Below are positions 19,023 through 27,601 of a stretch of DNA of 64,000 nucleotides, in pieces. Every line of letters begins with the position of its first letter. Positions within the stretch are counted from its first letter, which is position 1. Both the position numbers and the translations under genes were made by a program. The stretch is from Candidatus Kryptoniota bacterium. GTDB lineage: Bacteria > Bacteroidota > Ignavibacteria > Kryptoniales > JAKASW01. A model generated the notes under the pieces. It did no database searches. It was not told the DNA's origin and saw only the letters and a list, made by a program, of their open reading frames with translations. The stretch spans positions 25,251-89,250 of the forward strand of contig JAHECO010000014.1 in NCBI GenBank assembly GCA_024641705.1, written 5' to 3'.

Positions 19023-21688
19023 AGATTAGGCTGATAACTCTTCTCCCGGCAATTCTGCTCTTCGCCGCTTCTTACTCCACCTCGTATGCCGGCTCAAACG
19101 ACGATTGTCTGGCCTGCCATTCCGATTCCACCCTGACGATGCAGAAGGGCGGGAAGACTGTCAGCCTGTACGTGAGCGGTCATGAATTTGACTCCTCCAT
19201 CCACGGAGATGCCGGCGTGGGATGCACGGATTGTCACCAGGGATTCAGTGCGGATGACGTGCCTCATAAACAGACTGCGCCGAACGTCGACTGCAGCCAG
19301 TGCCACGATGTCCAGCTCAACGCGCCGCAGGGTGCAAAATATCATATGGCCCATTCGTCGGTGAAGTGCTGGGACTGTCACGGCACGCACAACATCCAGG
19401 CAGCTGCGAACATAGCGGTAGACGGGAAATGCATCTCGTGTCATTCGCGCGAGAAGTCGTTCCTCACTTCGGCCCACGCTAAGTCGAAGATAGACCACAA
19501 GGCATTCACATGTGAATCGTGCCATCAGAAGGCTCACACCGTAAGAAGTGTCGAGGCGATCAGAGGGACGCAAGTCGATTCGCTCTGCTCCCAGTGTCAT
19601 CAGGGAGTTGAAGCGGACATAAACCACGGGATACACAAGAAGGCCTTTGCCGAAGGTGTGATCACTTGCGTGTCCTGTCACACAGCTCACGAGGCGCAGG
19701 TTTCCAAAGACGCGATTTCCCAGAACGCTTGTTTCAAATGTCACACGAATCCGAAACTCTTTGACGGCGTGAAGTCGGACGGCGGCAAGGAACTGACTTT
19801 GCTCGTTCAATCGTACGAGCACAGCGTTCATGCCCGGTCTATAAAGAATAACGGGCAAGGAGCCGCCTGCGTCGACTGCCACGGCTCGCACACCATCAAG
19901 CCGGCAAGTGATCCGACGTCGCCTGTCAACAGGGCCAACGTCGTGAAGACGTGCGGTAAGTGTCATGCCGATGTCGAAAAGAGTTACATGAATTCCTCGC
20001 ACGGGAAAGCGTTGGCGGCAGGGATCGGTGTTGCTCCGGTTTGCACCGATTGCCACAAGGAGCATTCGATCGAATCGGTCGACAACCCCAACTCGCCCGT
20101 CAGCAGGGCAAGAGAGCCGGAGATATGTCTCAACTGCCACGTGAACAATAAAGAGGTGCTTAAGCTCACCGGTGTCTCAGCAGCATTTCTTCTGAGCATC
20201 AAGAGCAGCGTGCATATTCGCGCCCTGGAATCGGGGAACCTCAAGGCTGCGACGTGCAGTGACTGTCACGGTGCCCACGATATGCTTCCCGCCGGCGATC
20301 CTGCTTCCAAAGTTTTCAAGGACAACATCCCTTCCACTTGCGGCGCGTCGGGCTGTCACAAAGGAGTGGAAGACAAATACATGACGGGTATACACGGCAG
20401 CGCCCTCGCACAGGGCAACAAGAATGTGCCCGTGTGCACCGACTGTCACGGAGATCACCAGATCCTTGCTCCAAGCAACCCGAAATCAACGGTCTACGCA
20501 ACAAATGTTGCACAGTCCTGCTCGAAATGTCACGCCTCTGTCCGACTGACTGAGAGGTACGGGATGCCGCCTGATCGCGTCGTCAGCTACATGGATAGCT
20601 ATCACGGACTCGCAGTAAGGGAGGGGTCTACGACCGCCGCCAACTGCGCGAGCTGCCACGGTGCCCACGACATACTTCCGTCATCCGATCCCCGTTCGTC
20701 GATAAACAAAGCCAATCTTGCAGCGACATGCGGGAAATGCCACAACGGTGCCGATGTCCGTTTCGCCTCGACCCCGGTGCACGTTCTTCCCGCGTCCGGA
20801 CAGGAGCCTTTGCTCTACTGGTTGTCTCAAATATATGTAGTCCTGATAATTCTCACCATCGGGCTGATGTTCCTTCACAACCTCATAGACTTTATCAGGA
20901 AGTCGAGAAGGAAGCTGCAGCTGAGAAGAACGGGAGAGCACAGCGTCCGCACAAGCGGAAGACTCTATCTCCGGATGACGCGGAGCGAACGGCTCCAGCA
21001 CCTGGTGATGCTGGCGAGCTTCCTGACGCTGGTGTTGACCGGTTTCATGCTGAAGTTTCCGGATTCGTGGTGGGTGAAAGCGATAAGAGAAATTGTCGGT
21101 AATGGATTCGCCGATATGCGCGGTGTGATACATAGAATCGCCGGCTCTGCAATGATAGCGGTGAGCATCTACCACGTGTTTTACCTGATCTTCACCGAGA
21201 GGGGCCGCAAATTCTTCAAGGACATGATGCCTAAGATCCAGGACGCGAGAGATCTGGTCCAGGGAGTGAAGTATAATCTAGGATTGAGCAAGGAGGGACC
21301 CAGGTTCGACCGGTTCAGCTACGCCGAGAAAGCTGAATACTTGGCATTGATCTGGGGAGTGGTAGTGATGTCCGCAACGGGTCTGCTCCTCTGGTTTACA
21401 AACTTCTCCCTCGGTTTCGTGACGAAGCTGGGCCTGGATGCCGCGACTCTGATTCATTACTACGAGGCTATCCTCGCCAGTCTCGCGATACTCGTATGGC
21501 ACTTCTATGCGGTGATCTTCAACCCCGACATTTATCCCCTCAATGTTGCCTGCATCAAGGGTACGTTGAGTGAGGAGGAAATGGAAGAGGAACATCCCCT
21601 GGAGCTGGAGAAATTGAAAGAGGCTGAGGAAACTGAAATAGTCGTAGAAAATGGGACCGATGATCAGAAACCGAAACACGGAAGATGA
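19019..21688 (+). CDS. 19-haem cytochrome c fused to a cytochrome b561-type membrane domain
   Basis: An 889-residue exported redox protein. A signal peptide (1-24) leads to about 570 periplasmic residues with 18 CXXCH motifs and one CX4CH (CGASGCH near 440), so 19 c-type haems; repeated units carry a CxDCHGxHxIxPxxDP pattern. One membrane helix follows near 600-625, then a four-helix cytochrome b561/formate-dehydrogenase-gamma-like domain (about 645-860) with histidines in LQHLVM, IHRIAGS, YHVFYL, IHYYEA and WHFYAV that could bind b haems. This can carry electrons between quinol and the periplasmic haem wire in one chain. It is coupled by ATGA to the upstream zinc-finger gene and heads the cluster. 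Confidence 0.88.
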   Translation: MKIRLITLLPAILLFAASYSTSYAGSNDDCLACHSDSTLTMQKGGKTVSLYVSGHEFDSSIHGDAGVGCTDCHQGFSADDVPHKQTAPNVDCSQCHDVQLNAPQGAKYHMAHSSVKCWDCHGTHNIQAAANIAVDGKCISCHSREKSFLTSAHAKSKIDHKAFTCESCHQKAHTVRSVEAIRGTQVDSLCSQCHQGVEADINHGIHKKAFAEGVITCVSCHTAHEAQVSKDAISQNACFKCHTNPKLFDGVKSDGGKELTLLVQSYEHSVHARSIKNNGQGAACVDCHGSHTIKPASDPTSPVNRANVVKTCGKCHADVEKSYMNSSHGKALAAGIGVAPVCTDCHKEHSIESVDNPNSPVSRAREPEICLNCHVNNKEVLKLTGVSAAFLLSIKSSVHIRALESGNLKAATCSDCHGAHDMLPAGDPASKVFKDNIPSTCGASGCHKGVEDKYMTGIHGSALAQGNKNVPVCTDCHGDHQILAPSNPKSTVYATNVAQSCSKCHASVRLTERYGMPPDRVVSYMDSYHGLAVREGSTTAANCASCHGAHDILPSSDPRSSINKANLAATCGKCHNGADVRFASTPVHVLPASGQEPLLYWLSQIYVVLIILTIGLMFLHNLIDFIRKSRRKLQLRRTGEHSVRTSGRLYLRMTRSERLQHLVMLASFLTLVLTGFMLKFPDSWWVKAIREIVGNGFADMRGVIHRIAGSAMIAVSIYHVFYLIFTERGRKFFKDMMPKIQDARDLVQGVKYNLGLSKEGPRFDRFSYAEKAEYLALIWGVVVMSATGLLLWFTNFSLGFVTKLGLDAATLIHYYEAILASLAILVWHFYAVIFNPDIYPLNVACIKGTLSEEEMEEEHPLELEKLKEAEETEIVVENGTDDQKPKHGR

Positions 21689-21764
21689 TCTTGTGCAGGC
21701 GTTGCGGCAAGTAGGGCTGCTGCTGCAGGACGGATCCTCACCGGTACCCGAAGTCCAGGCATGA
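21660..21764 (+). CDS. Possible 34-residue small ORF
   Basis: ATG 21660 lies inside the end of the 19-haem cytochrome gene in another frame, with GGGA before it, and the frame runs through the 91-base gap to TGA at 21762, just before the next cytochrome b gene. The peptide is hydrophilic-amphipathic (DDLVQALRQVGLLLQ). Third-position GC in the gap part looks coding-like, but the ORF is too short to be sure, and it may be chance. Confidence 0.2.
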   Translation: MIRNRNTEDDLVQALRQVGLLLQDGSSPVPEVQA

Positions 21765-21779
21765 TTCGAAAGGGAAGTC

Positions 21780-22481
21780 ATGGACAATAAAATACCAAGG
21801 TTTTCGCGGAGCTGGCGCGTCCAGCACATGCTCCTCATGGTGAGCGTGCTTCTGCTGATGATCTCCGGATTTTCTCTGAAGTACTCGGAGACCTTCTGGG
21901 GGAAGGCGCTGATTTTTCTGGAGGGCGGGTTCCAGGCTAGAGGCTCATTGCACCGATTGTCCGCCGTCCTCCTTTTCATAACGGCCGTCTACCATTTGCT
22001 CTATATATCCCTGACAAAAGAAGGGAGGAGCGAGTTCAGGGGACTCCTGCCACGGAAAAGCGATTTCGTTGATTTGAAAAACGGCATCCTTTATGACCTG
22101 TTGCGGAAATCCGAGAAGCCGGCTTTCGGGCGATATTCCTACCGCGAAAAGATACAGTACTGGGCGTTCTTCATTTTCATCCTGTTGATGCTCTTGTCGG
22201 GTATCATATTGTGGTTTCATGATTACTTCTTCGCCTTCCTTCCGAAATGGGCGTTCGACGTCTCGTTCATGCTCCATGGCGGGACCGCCATTCTCGTGAT
22301 CCTCTTTCTTCTTCTCTGGCATCTGTATATCGTTCACCTCTCGCCCGGGAATTTTCCCGCGAACTCATCGTTCTGGCACGGCTATGTCTCTGAGAAGTGG
22401 CTGAAAGAAAACCATTTGCTCGAATATGAGGAGATGAAGAAGAAGGGAATGACGACGACGAAGGACGAACGGGAGGCTTGA
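21780..22481 (+). CDS. Cytochrome b561-type membrane subunit
   Basis: A 233-residue membrane protein with four helices (about 18-36, 60-78, 125-145, 165-190). Putative haem b ligands are the histidines in VQHMLLM, LHRLSAV, YHLLYI, MLHGGT and WHLYIVH, in the same order as in the C-terminal domain of the preceding 19-haem fusion protein. It is a free-standing version of that module and would be the quinol-side electron carrier for a separate multihaem cytochrome, probably the nine-haem protein encoded next, whose start follows after one base. GGGAAG lies before the ATG. Confidence 0.85.
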   Translation: MDNKIPRFSRSWRVQHMLLMVSVLLLMISGFSLKYSETFWGKALIFLEGGFQARGSLHRLSAVLLFITAVYHLLYISLTKEGRSEFRGLLPRKSDFVDLKNGILYDLLRKSEKPAFGRYSYREKIQYWAFFIFILLMLLSGIILWFHDYFFAFLPKWAFDVSFMLHGGTAILVILFLLLWHLYIVHLSPGNFPANSSFWHGYVSEKWLKENHLLEYEEMKKKGMTTTKDEREA

Positions 22482-22482
22482 T

Positions 22483-23514
22483 ATGACGGCGCTCTTGACT
22501 ATTCTACTTGCGTTCTTCCAATTGGCCCCATCGTCGCAGAATACACGATGTTTCCTTTGTCATGGGAAAGAGAGTTTTGGAGTAACGGAACAGGGACAAT
22601 TCCGCTCTCTCTTTGTCTCTCCGAGGGAATTTGCGGCTTCAATTCACGGTAAGTTCACCTGCGTTCAGTGCCACGTCGACGTCAAGGTGATCCCGCATTT
22701 CATCAGGCCGCAGAAGATAAGTTGTCTCCAGTGTCACTTCGAAGGGAACACGGCCGGCGCTCCGGTAAAATGGATGCCGGAGAGGTACAAGGAGAGCGTT
22801 CATGCCAAGGCCCTGGAGGCAGGAAACCCGAACGCCCCTGATTGTGAGACTTGCCATACTACCCACTATGTGAAGAGCCCCACCGATTCTACGTCGACTA
22901 CTTATAGGAAGAACGTTCCCGAGCTCTGTGGGAGATGCCACAAGAAGCAATTTGAAGCCTACAGTAAATCTATACATTACAAAGCACTTGAAAGTGGAGT
23001 GCTCGGGGCGGCTGTTTGTACCGATTGCCATCATGAACATGATGTTTTGCCGCCGAGTGATCCCAGGTCGTCCCTCAGTCCTGAGGGAGTTGTTCGCACT
23101 TGCGCGAAATGTCATTCGGATACGCTGTTGATGGAGAAGTCCGACGTACCCGTCCAGCAGCCCCAGGCCTACAGTGAAAGCTTTCATGGCATAGCCCTGG
23201 AAAACGGGATGGTCAAGGCCGCGAACTGCACGTCGTGCCATGGTCACCACGACATCTTGCCCGCCAGCAATCCGTCTTCTCCGATCAATCCGAAGAATCT
23301 TCCGAAGACATGCGGCAAGTGTCATCCGAACGCGGATCAGAACGTCGCCAAGGGGAAAGTCCATATCATTCCCGGTGAGAAAAGTGCCGGCGTCGTTTAT
23401 TATGTGTACACTTTCTTCAAATGGTTTACGCTCATAGTCCTCGTTTTCCTGTTCGTGCATATAATTCTTGATATCTCGGGGTACGTAAGGCGGAAGTATG
23501 CGAGACACGAGTAG
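22483..23514 (+). CDS. Nine-haem c-type cytochrome with C-terminal membrane anchor
   Basis: A 343-residue protein. A short signal peptide (about 1-20) is followed by nine CXXCH motifs (CFLCH, CVQCH, CLQCH, CETCH, CGRCH, CTDCH, CAKCH, CTSCH, CGKCH) and one transmembrane helix near 308-330, then a basic cytoplasmic tail. It resembles the haem part of the 19-haem fusion, but without the b domain, which here is supplied by the genes on either side. GGGAGG precedes the ATG. Its last 17 bases overlap the next cytochrome b gene. Confidence 0.87.
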   Translation: MTALLTILLAFFQLAPSSQNTRCFLCHGKESFGVTEQGQFRSLFVSPREFAASIHGKFTCVQCHVDVKVIPHFIRPQKISCLQCHFEGNTAGAPVKWMPERYKESVHAKALEAGNPNAPDCETCHTTHYVKSPTDSTSTTYRKNVPELCGRCHKKQFEAYSKSIHYKALESGVLGAAVCTDCHHEHDVLPPSDPRSSLSPEGVVRTCAKCHSDTLLMEKSDVPVQQPQAYSESFHGIALENGMVKAANCTSCHGHHDILPASNPSSPINPKNLPKTCGKCHPNADQNVAKGKVHIIPGEKSAGVVYYVYTFFKWFTLIVLVFLFVHIILDISGYVRRKYARHE

Positions 23515-24394
23515 AGACGACAAGAAGCTAGACGACCTGACCGAAGCCGTGATCCGTGAAGTCGAAGCGGACGAGAACGTCAAGCTTGACGAGGAGTTCA
23601 GGTCCGGCCTGAAAGAGGAGCTGGTCCAGAAAGTCAGGCAGCATCTCGAGGCGAAGCGCAAGCTTGAAGAGATAAGGAAAAATAAGGAAGCGAAAGCCAG
23701 GGAAGAGAATTTCCCGCGCTTTGGCCTGAATTTCAGGCTGCAACACCTGACGCTGGCGATCGGGGTGATAATCCTGATTATCACGGGCCTGCCGATAAAA
23801 TTCCACGATTCGGTCGTGTCGAAGTTGTTTTTCGAAATAACGGGCGGAATTACGGTATCGAGAATTATCCACAGGATCGGAGCGACGCTTCTTATTATAG
23901 TTTCGATCTGGCATATACTTTACATAACCGCATCGAAGACCGGCAGGAACGACTTCAAGCAACTCATCCCGACACCGAAGGATCTCAAAGATTTTCTGCA
24001 GAACATGAAGTATCTCCTCGGTTTGTCGAAAGAAAAACCGAGATACGGCAGATTCTCCTACATCGAAAAATTTGACTACTGGGCGGTCTACTGGGGAATG
24101 GTGATAATGATCCTATCGGGCCTTCTCCTATGGTTCAACAATTTCTTCCTCGGCCTTGTCCCGAAGTTTGTCCTCGATGTGGCAACGGAGGTGCACTCGG
24201 ACGAGGCGATGCTTGCCACGCTTGCCATTGTGGTGTGGCACTGGTACAACGTACACTTCAACCCGGAGGTGTTCCCCTTCAATGCGACTATTTTCACGGG
24301 CAAGATCTCCAAAGAGAAAATGATCAAGGATCATCCTTTGGAATATGAACAGATGAAATCGAGATCCCGGGAGATGCATGCGGACGAGAAGTGA
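23498..24394 (+). CDS. Cytochrome b561-type membrane subunit with charged N-terminal extension
   Basis: A 298-residue protein. The first 75 residues are very rich in Glu, Lys and Arg and probably form a cytoplasmic coiled coil, absent from the other two b modules in the cluster. The rest is a four-helix b561/FdnI-like domain with the same histidine set (LQHLTLA, IHRIGAT, WHILYI, HSDEAM, WHWYNVHF). Overlap with the nine-haem gene suggests the two form a complex, b subunit and c subunit. It ends within a GTGA that touches the next reading frame. Confidence 0.85.
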   Translation: MRDTSRDDKKLDDLTEAVIREVEADENVKLDEEFRSGLKEELVQKVRQHLEAKRKLEEIRKNKEAKAREENFPRFGLNFRLQHLTLAIGVIILIITGLPIKFHDSVVSKLFFEITGGITVSRIIHRIGATLLIIVSIWHILYITASKTGRNDFKQLIPTPKDLKDFLQNMKYLLGLSKEKPRYGRFSYIEKFDYWAVYWGMVIMILSGLLLWFNNFFLGLVPKFVLDVATEVHSDEAMLATLAIVVWHWYNVHFNPEVFPFNATIFTGKISKEKMIKDHPLEYEQMKSRSREMHADEK

Positions 24395-24396
24395 GA

Positions 24397-26340
24397 ATGA
24401 AGAAATTTAGAAGAACGATTGCCATTGCGTTACCGGTATTCGCCATATACGGCTTTTTTCTCTTTCTCAGGGCTTCGGATGATCCGAAGTTCTGCGCTTC
24501 CTGTCATTACATGGAGCAGTATTACAACAACTGGCTCAACTCATCGCACAACCAGGTCTCGTGCGTGAAATGTCATTACGCGCCGGGTGCGGGAAACTAC
24601 ATAAAGGGAAAGATAAGGCTGGCGTCGGAAATCCTGCGCTACTATATAGGAGCGTACTCGGCCGAGGTCACCTCGAAAATCAATGACGGCGCTTGCCTGC
24701 AATGCCACAAGAAACAGGATTTCTTCTCGAAAGACATAACGTTCGACAAAGGCAAGATCACATTCAATCACGCGGATCATTTCAACAGCTCGAGGGTCAA
24801 TTTTACATTCAAATGCCAGACATGTCATGCGGAGCTTGTCCAGGGACAGCACGGCGGAGTCTCGACGCGGATATGTATCCTGTGCCATTTCGCAGGTTCG
24901 GATATGCGCGGTGGGCCGGTAGGCGGATGCGGCGTATGTCACGGTCCTCCGAAGAACGAGATCTACGTCTGGAACACACCGTTCAATCACTCGAAGTACC
25001 TGAAGAGCGGGGTCAACTGCCAGACTTGCCACCTGCACGTAACCGCCGGAACGGGAAGCGTCACGAGGGACAAATGCCTGGAATGTCATGTCAGTGTTCC
25101 AGACACGTTTCCCGATATGAAGAGCATGCACGAGGAGCATGTGACGAAAGACGATATCAAATGCTCCAAATGCCACGGGGTAATTACGCACGGGAAAATA
25201 CAGATGTATGATGTATTCACTCCCGACTGCCAGCAATGCCACGGCAACCGGCACAGCATACAGGAACAGGTGTATTCCGGGTCGGGTGGAAAGAATATAC
25301 CTGTGATTCCGGATCCGATGTTCCTGGCGGACGTAACGTGTGAAGGCTGCCATAGCTCGATGGGACCGGGAATTGCCGGAGTCGCCGCTACCGGTATGAG
25401 CGATGTTGCGATGACCGGACGGATGCCTGCAGCCTCGTTGTGCAGCACCTGCCACGGCGAAGCGTTCGACAAGCTCCTCGGTATGTGGCAGGGCAATGTG
25501 AAATCCAGGATGCAGGAGCTTGAAGCCGAGAAATGGAAAAACTTCCTCTTCAGCGGGAAGATGGATTCTGCCAACAGCGACATCGAGCTTGTGAAGAAAG
25601 ATGGGAGTCTGGGTGCTCATAACAATAGGTACGTCAACCTTCTTCTCGATGAGGCTGCAAAAGAGTTGAAAGTCGTGAGTAAGAAACCGGACGTCGAGAC
25701 GCTCTATGAACGTAACTCGGCGTGCCTGAGCTGTCATTTCGGGATTGAGAATGTGAAAGTTGAAGTGAAGGACCAGACCTTCCCGCACGGGCCGCATCTC
25801 TTCTCGCAGAGATGTGTGAATTGTCACGTAGACACTTCACCCTCATCTCCGGAGCACGGCAAACTGACGGCGAAAGGCGGTTCCTGCAGCGACTGCCATC
25901 ATCAGGCCAAGAATCCGAAATGCGAAACCTGTCATCCGCAGCAGGCGGGTTTTTACGCGGGGACATTTCTCGCGGCTTCGCCCGATTCCATGTCGAGCTC
26001 GGGCATCGCGTGTTCGGATTGTCACCTCGCTGCCGGTAACTATCCGTCCATTCCGACAGCCGATGTTTGCGCTAGTTGCCATGACGCGGGTACGATGAAG
26101 GCGCTTCAGGCGGAGCAGACGGAGGTAAAGACGGCTATTTCTGAGTGGGATCGGATGTTTCCCAAAATGGTGGCGAGCTACGGGACGGATCTCAAAGGGG
26201 CCGGCGTGGATAGTCTCCGTGCCATTGAGCGCGACGTGGAGAACTTCAAAAAAGAGGGCTCGTATGGAGCCCACAATTCCCCTTATGCGAAGTTGCTCGT
26301 TCGAAGGATTGGTAATTTTCTCGGAAATTTTAAATATTAG
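24397..26340 (+). CDS. 18-haem cytochrome c with NapC/NirT-like N-terminal anchor
   Basis: A 647-residue protein with one N-terminal membrane helix and a first haem pair (FCASCHYMEQYYNNW, VSCVKCHYAPG) that looks like the NapC/NirT quinol dehydrogenase family. I count 18 CXXCH motifs in all. Two related segments carrying a GAHNxxYxxLL motif (near 415 and 625) suggest an internal duplication. A quinol-oxidising haem protein with a long haem tail is the likely role. ATG 24397 is taken; a GTG at 24391, overlapping the previous stop, would add two residues. The 26341-26413 gap holds nothing notable. Confidence 0.85.
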   Translation: MKKFRRTIAIALPVFAIYGFFLFLRASDDPKFCASCHYMEQYYNNWLNSSHNQVSCVKCHYAPGAGNYIKGKIRLASEILRYYIGAYSAEVTSKINDGACLQCHKKQDFFSKDITFDKGKITFNHADHFNSSRVNFTFKCQTCHAELVQGQHGGVSTRICILCHFAGSDMRGGPVGGCGVCHGPPKNEIYVWNTPFNHSKYLKSGVNCQTCHLHVTAGTGSVTRDKCLECHVSVPDTFPDMKSMHEEHVTKDDIKCSKCHGVITHGKIQMYDVFTPDCQQCHGNRHSIQEQVYSGSGGKNIPVIPDPMFLADVTCEGCHSSMGPGIAGVAATGMSDVAMTGRMPAASLCSTCHGEAFDKLLGMWQGNVKSRMQELEAEKWKNFLFSGKMDSANSDIELVKKDGSLGAHNNRYVNLLLDEAAKELKVVSKKPDVETLYERNSACLSCHFGIENVKVEVKDQTFPHGPHLFSQRCVNCHVDTSPSSPEHGKLTAKGGSCSDCHHQAKNPKCETCHPQQAGFYAGTFLAASPDSMSSSGIACSDCHLAAGNYPSIPTADVCASCHDAGTMKALQAEQTEVKTAISEWDRMFPKMVASYGTDLKGAGVDSLRAIERDVENFKKEGSYGAHNSPYAKLLVRRIGNFLGNFKY

Positions 26341-26413
26341 TGTTGCAAGGGATGCGAAAACGTTTGAAGAGTCAGGAAAACGGGATAACGGTCAGCTATC
26401 CGAAGGGAATAAT

Positions 26414-26782
26414 ATGAGAACCAGGGATTCGATTGATGACAAGGCGAAAGCCCAGTTTGAATCGCGGTTGAGAAGAAGGATGGGTGTGCTGCTCCAGATG
26501 ATGTACCAGCATCCACATGAGCTTGTCGATCTCGAAAGCGGCGAGAAATACATCTGTACCGTTTGCGACATGGAGTTCAAGCGGTGTGAAGTCGAACCGG
26601 ACTACAGGTGCGAGCCCGCGCGGAAAGAAGAGACTGAGCTGAAGGAAATTGAGCTCGCACTGCGGCGGCTGCGTAACGGGACTTTCGGCTATTGTATGAG
26701 CTGTTCCAGTTTCATCGGCATCAAAGCGCTCGAAGACTCGCCGACCCGCACCTATTGCGATGGATGTGCGAAGAAAAATTGA
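26414..26782 (+). CDS. Second DksA/TraR-like zinc-finger protein
   Basis: A 122-residue protein with two cysteine clusters: CTVC...C...C in the middle (about 48-67) and a DksA/TraR-type C-terminal finger, CMSCSSF and YCDGC, preceded by the ALRRLRNGTFGYC helix-turn seen in the family. It shares that C-terminal layout with the 102-residue protein that opens the cluster. The ATG at 26414 has AAGGGA seven bases before it; a longer frame from 26219 runs inside the 18-haem gene and is rejected. A regulatory or RNA-polymerase-binding role is inference. Confidence 0.75.
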   Translation: MRTRDSIDDKAKAQFESRLRRRMGVLLQMMYQHPHELVDLESGEKYICTVCDMEFKRCEVEPDYRCEPARKEETELKEIELALRRLRNGTFGYCMSCSSFIGIKALEDSPTRTYCDGCAKKN

Positions 26783-26839
26783 CCGGCATACTACTCTGTC
26801 GGACTATAGTTGCCAAATAAAAATGGAGGTATGTAGTAA

Positions 26840-27391
26840 ATGAAAACCCTAATGACAATAGCAATGGCGATCGCTCTGACGTCCGCCGTTTCGTTGGCGG
26901 CAGCGCCCACCCACGATTACGTCGGCGTCAGCGTCTGCAAGATGTGCCATCAGACTGCAAAGAACGGCGAACAATTCCAGAAATGGCAGGCCAGCAAGCA
27001 CGCTCAGGCATATAAAACCCTCCTGACACCCGAAGCCGCCAAGATAGCGGAGGCGAAGGGGATCAAGGGGAAACCGTCCGAAGCGAAGGAGTGCCTCGAG
27101 TGCCACGAGACCGGCTATGACGTCGCTGCCGCGAACCTCGGTCCCAAGTTCAATAAGGAAGACGGTGTCCAGTGCGAAACGTGCCACGGTGCAGGCAAGG
27201 ACTACATGAAGATGAACATCATGAAAGACCAGAAACTGGCAGCTGCGAACGGCTTGGTTCTTCTCTCCGTGAAGGACGGCAGCGCGCAGAAGTTCTGCGA
27301 AACCTGCCACAACAAGAAGAGCCCGACATTCAAAGGCTTCGACTTTGCCAAAATGTGGGCCCAGATCGCGCATCCGGTTCCTAGTAAGTAG
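26840..27391 (+). CDS. Tetrahaem cytochrome c554-like periplasmic protein
   Basis: A 183-residue protein with a clear signal peptide (cut after AAA near 22) and four haem motifs: CKMCH, CLECH, CETCH, CETCH. The YVGVSVCKMCH start, the QFQKWQASKHAQAYKTL helix and the VQCETCHGAGKDY segment are typical of the cytochrome c554 family, small soluble electron shuttles. It has its own strong GGAGG and follows a 57-base gap. In this cluster it would ferry electrons between inner-membrane and outer-membrane parts. Confidence 0.88.
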   Translation: MKTLMTIAMAIALTSAVSLAAAPTHDYVGVSVCKMCHQTAKNGEQFQKWQASKHAQAYKTLLTPEAAKIAEAKGIKGKPSEAKECLECHETGYDVAAANLGPKFNKEDGVQCETCHGAGKDYMKMNIMKDQKLAAANGLVLLSVKDGSAQKFCETCHNKKSPTFKGFDFAKMWAQIAHPVPSK

Positions 27392-27601
27392 GTCTGAATC
27401 GAACGACTGTCTGCAAAGGCAGCTTTCGGACATGTTTAATTTCATCTCCATAAAGGAAGGTGGGTTGTGAAAGGTATCCCGGAAATGGCGTCAGAAAGCC
27501 GAACTGCAAGTCGGCGCCTTGAGCGCGGTGCCGACATATTCTATCACAAGAATGACACGGTGGCTTCGGCACCGCGGTCCTGTAGAGAAGACAGGAAGCA
27601 T

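Noticed and set aside
19094..20140. Long antisense frame (348 codons) opposite the 19-haem cytochrome gene, and similar frames opposite the other cytochromes
   Set aside because: They come from the repeated Cys/His codon use of the cytochromes read in reverse; no start signal or family pattern.
26779..26810. TTGACC and TATAGT before the tetrahaem cytochrome gene as a promoter
   Set aside because: The spacer is 20 bases, too long for a normal sigma70 promoter.
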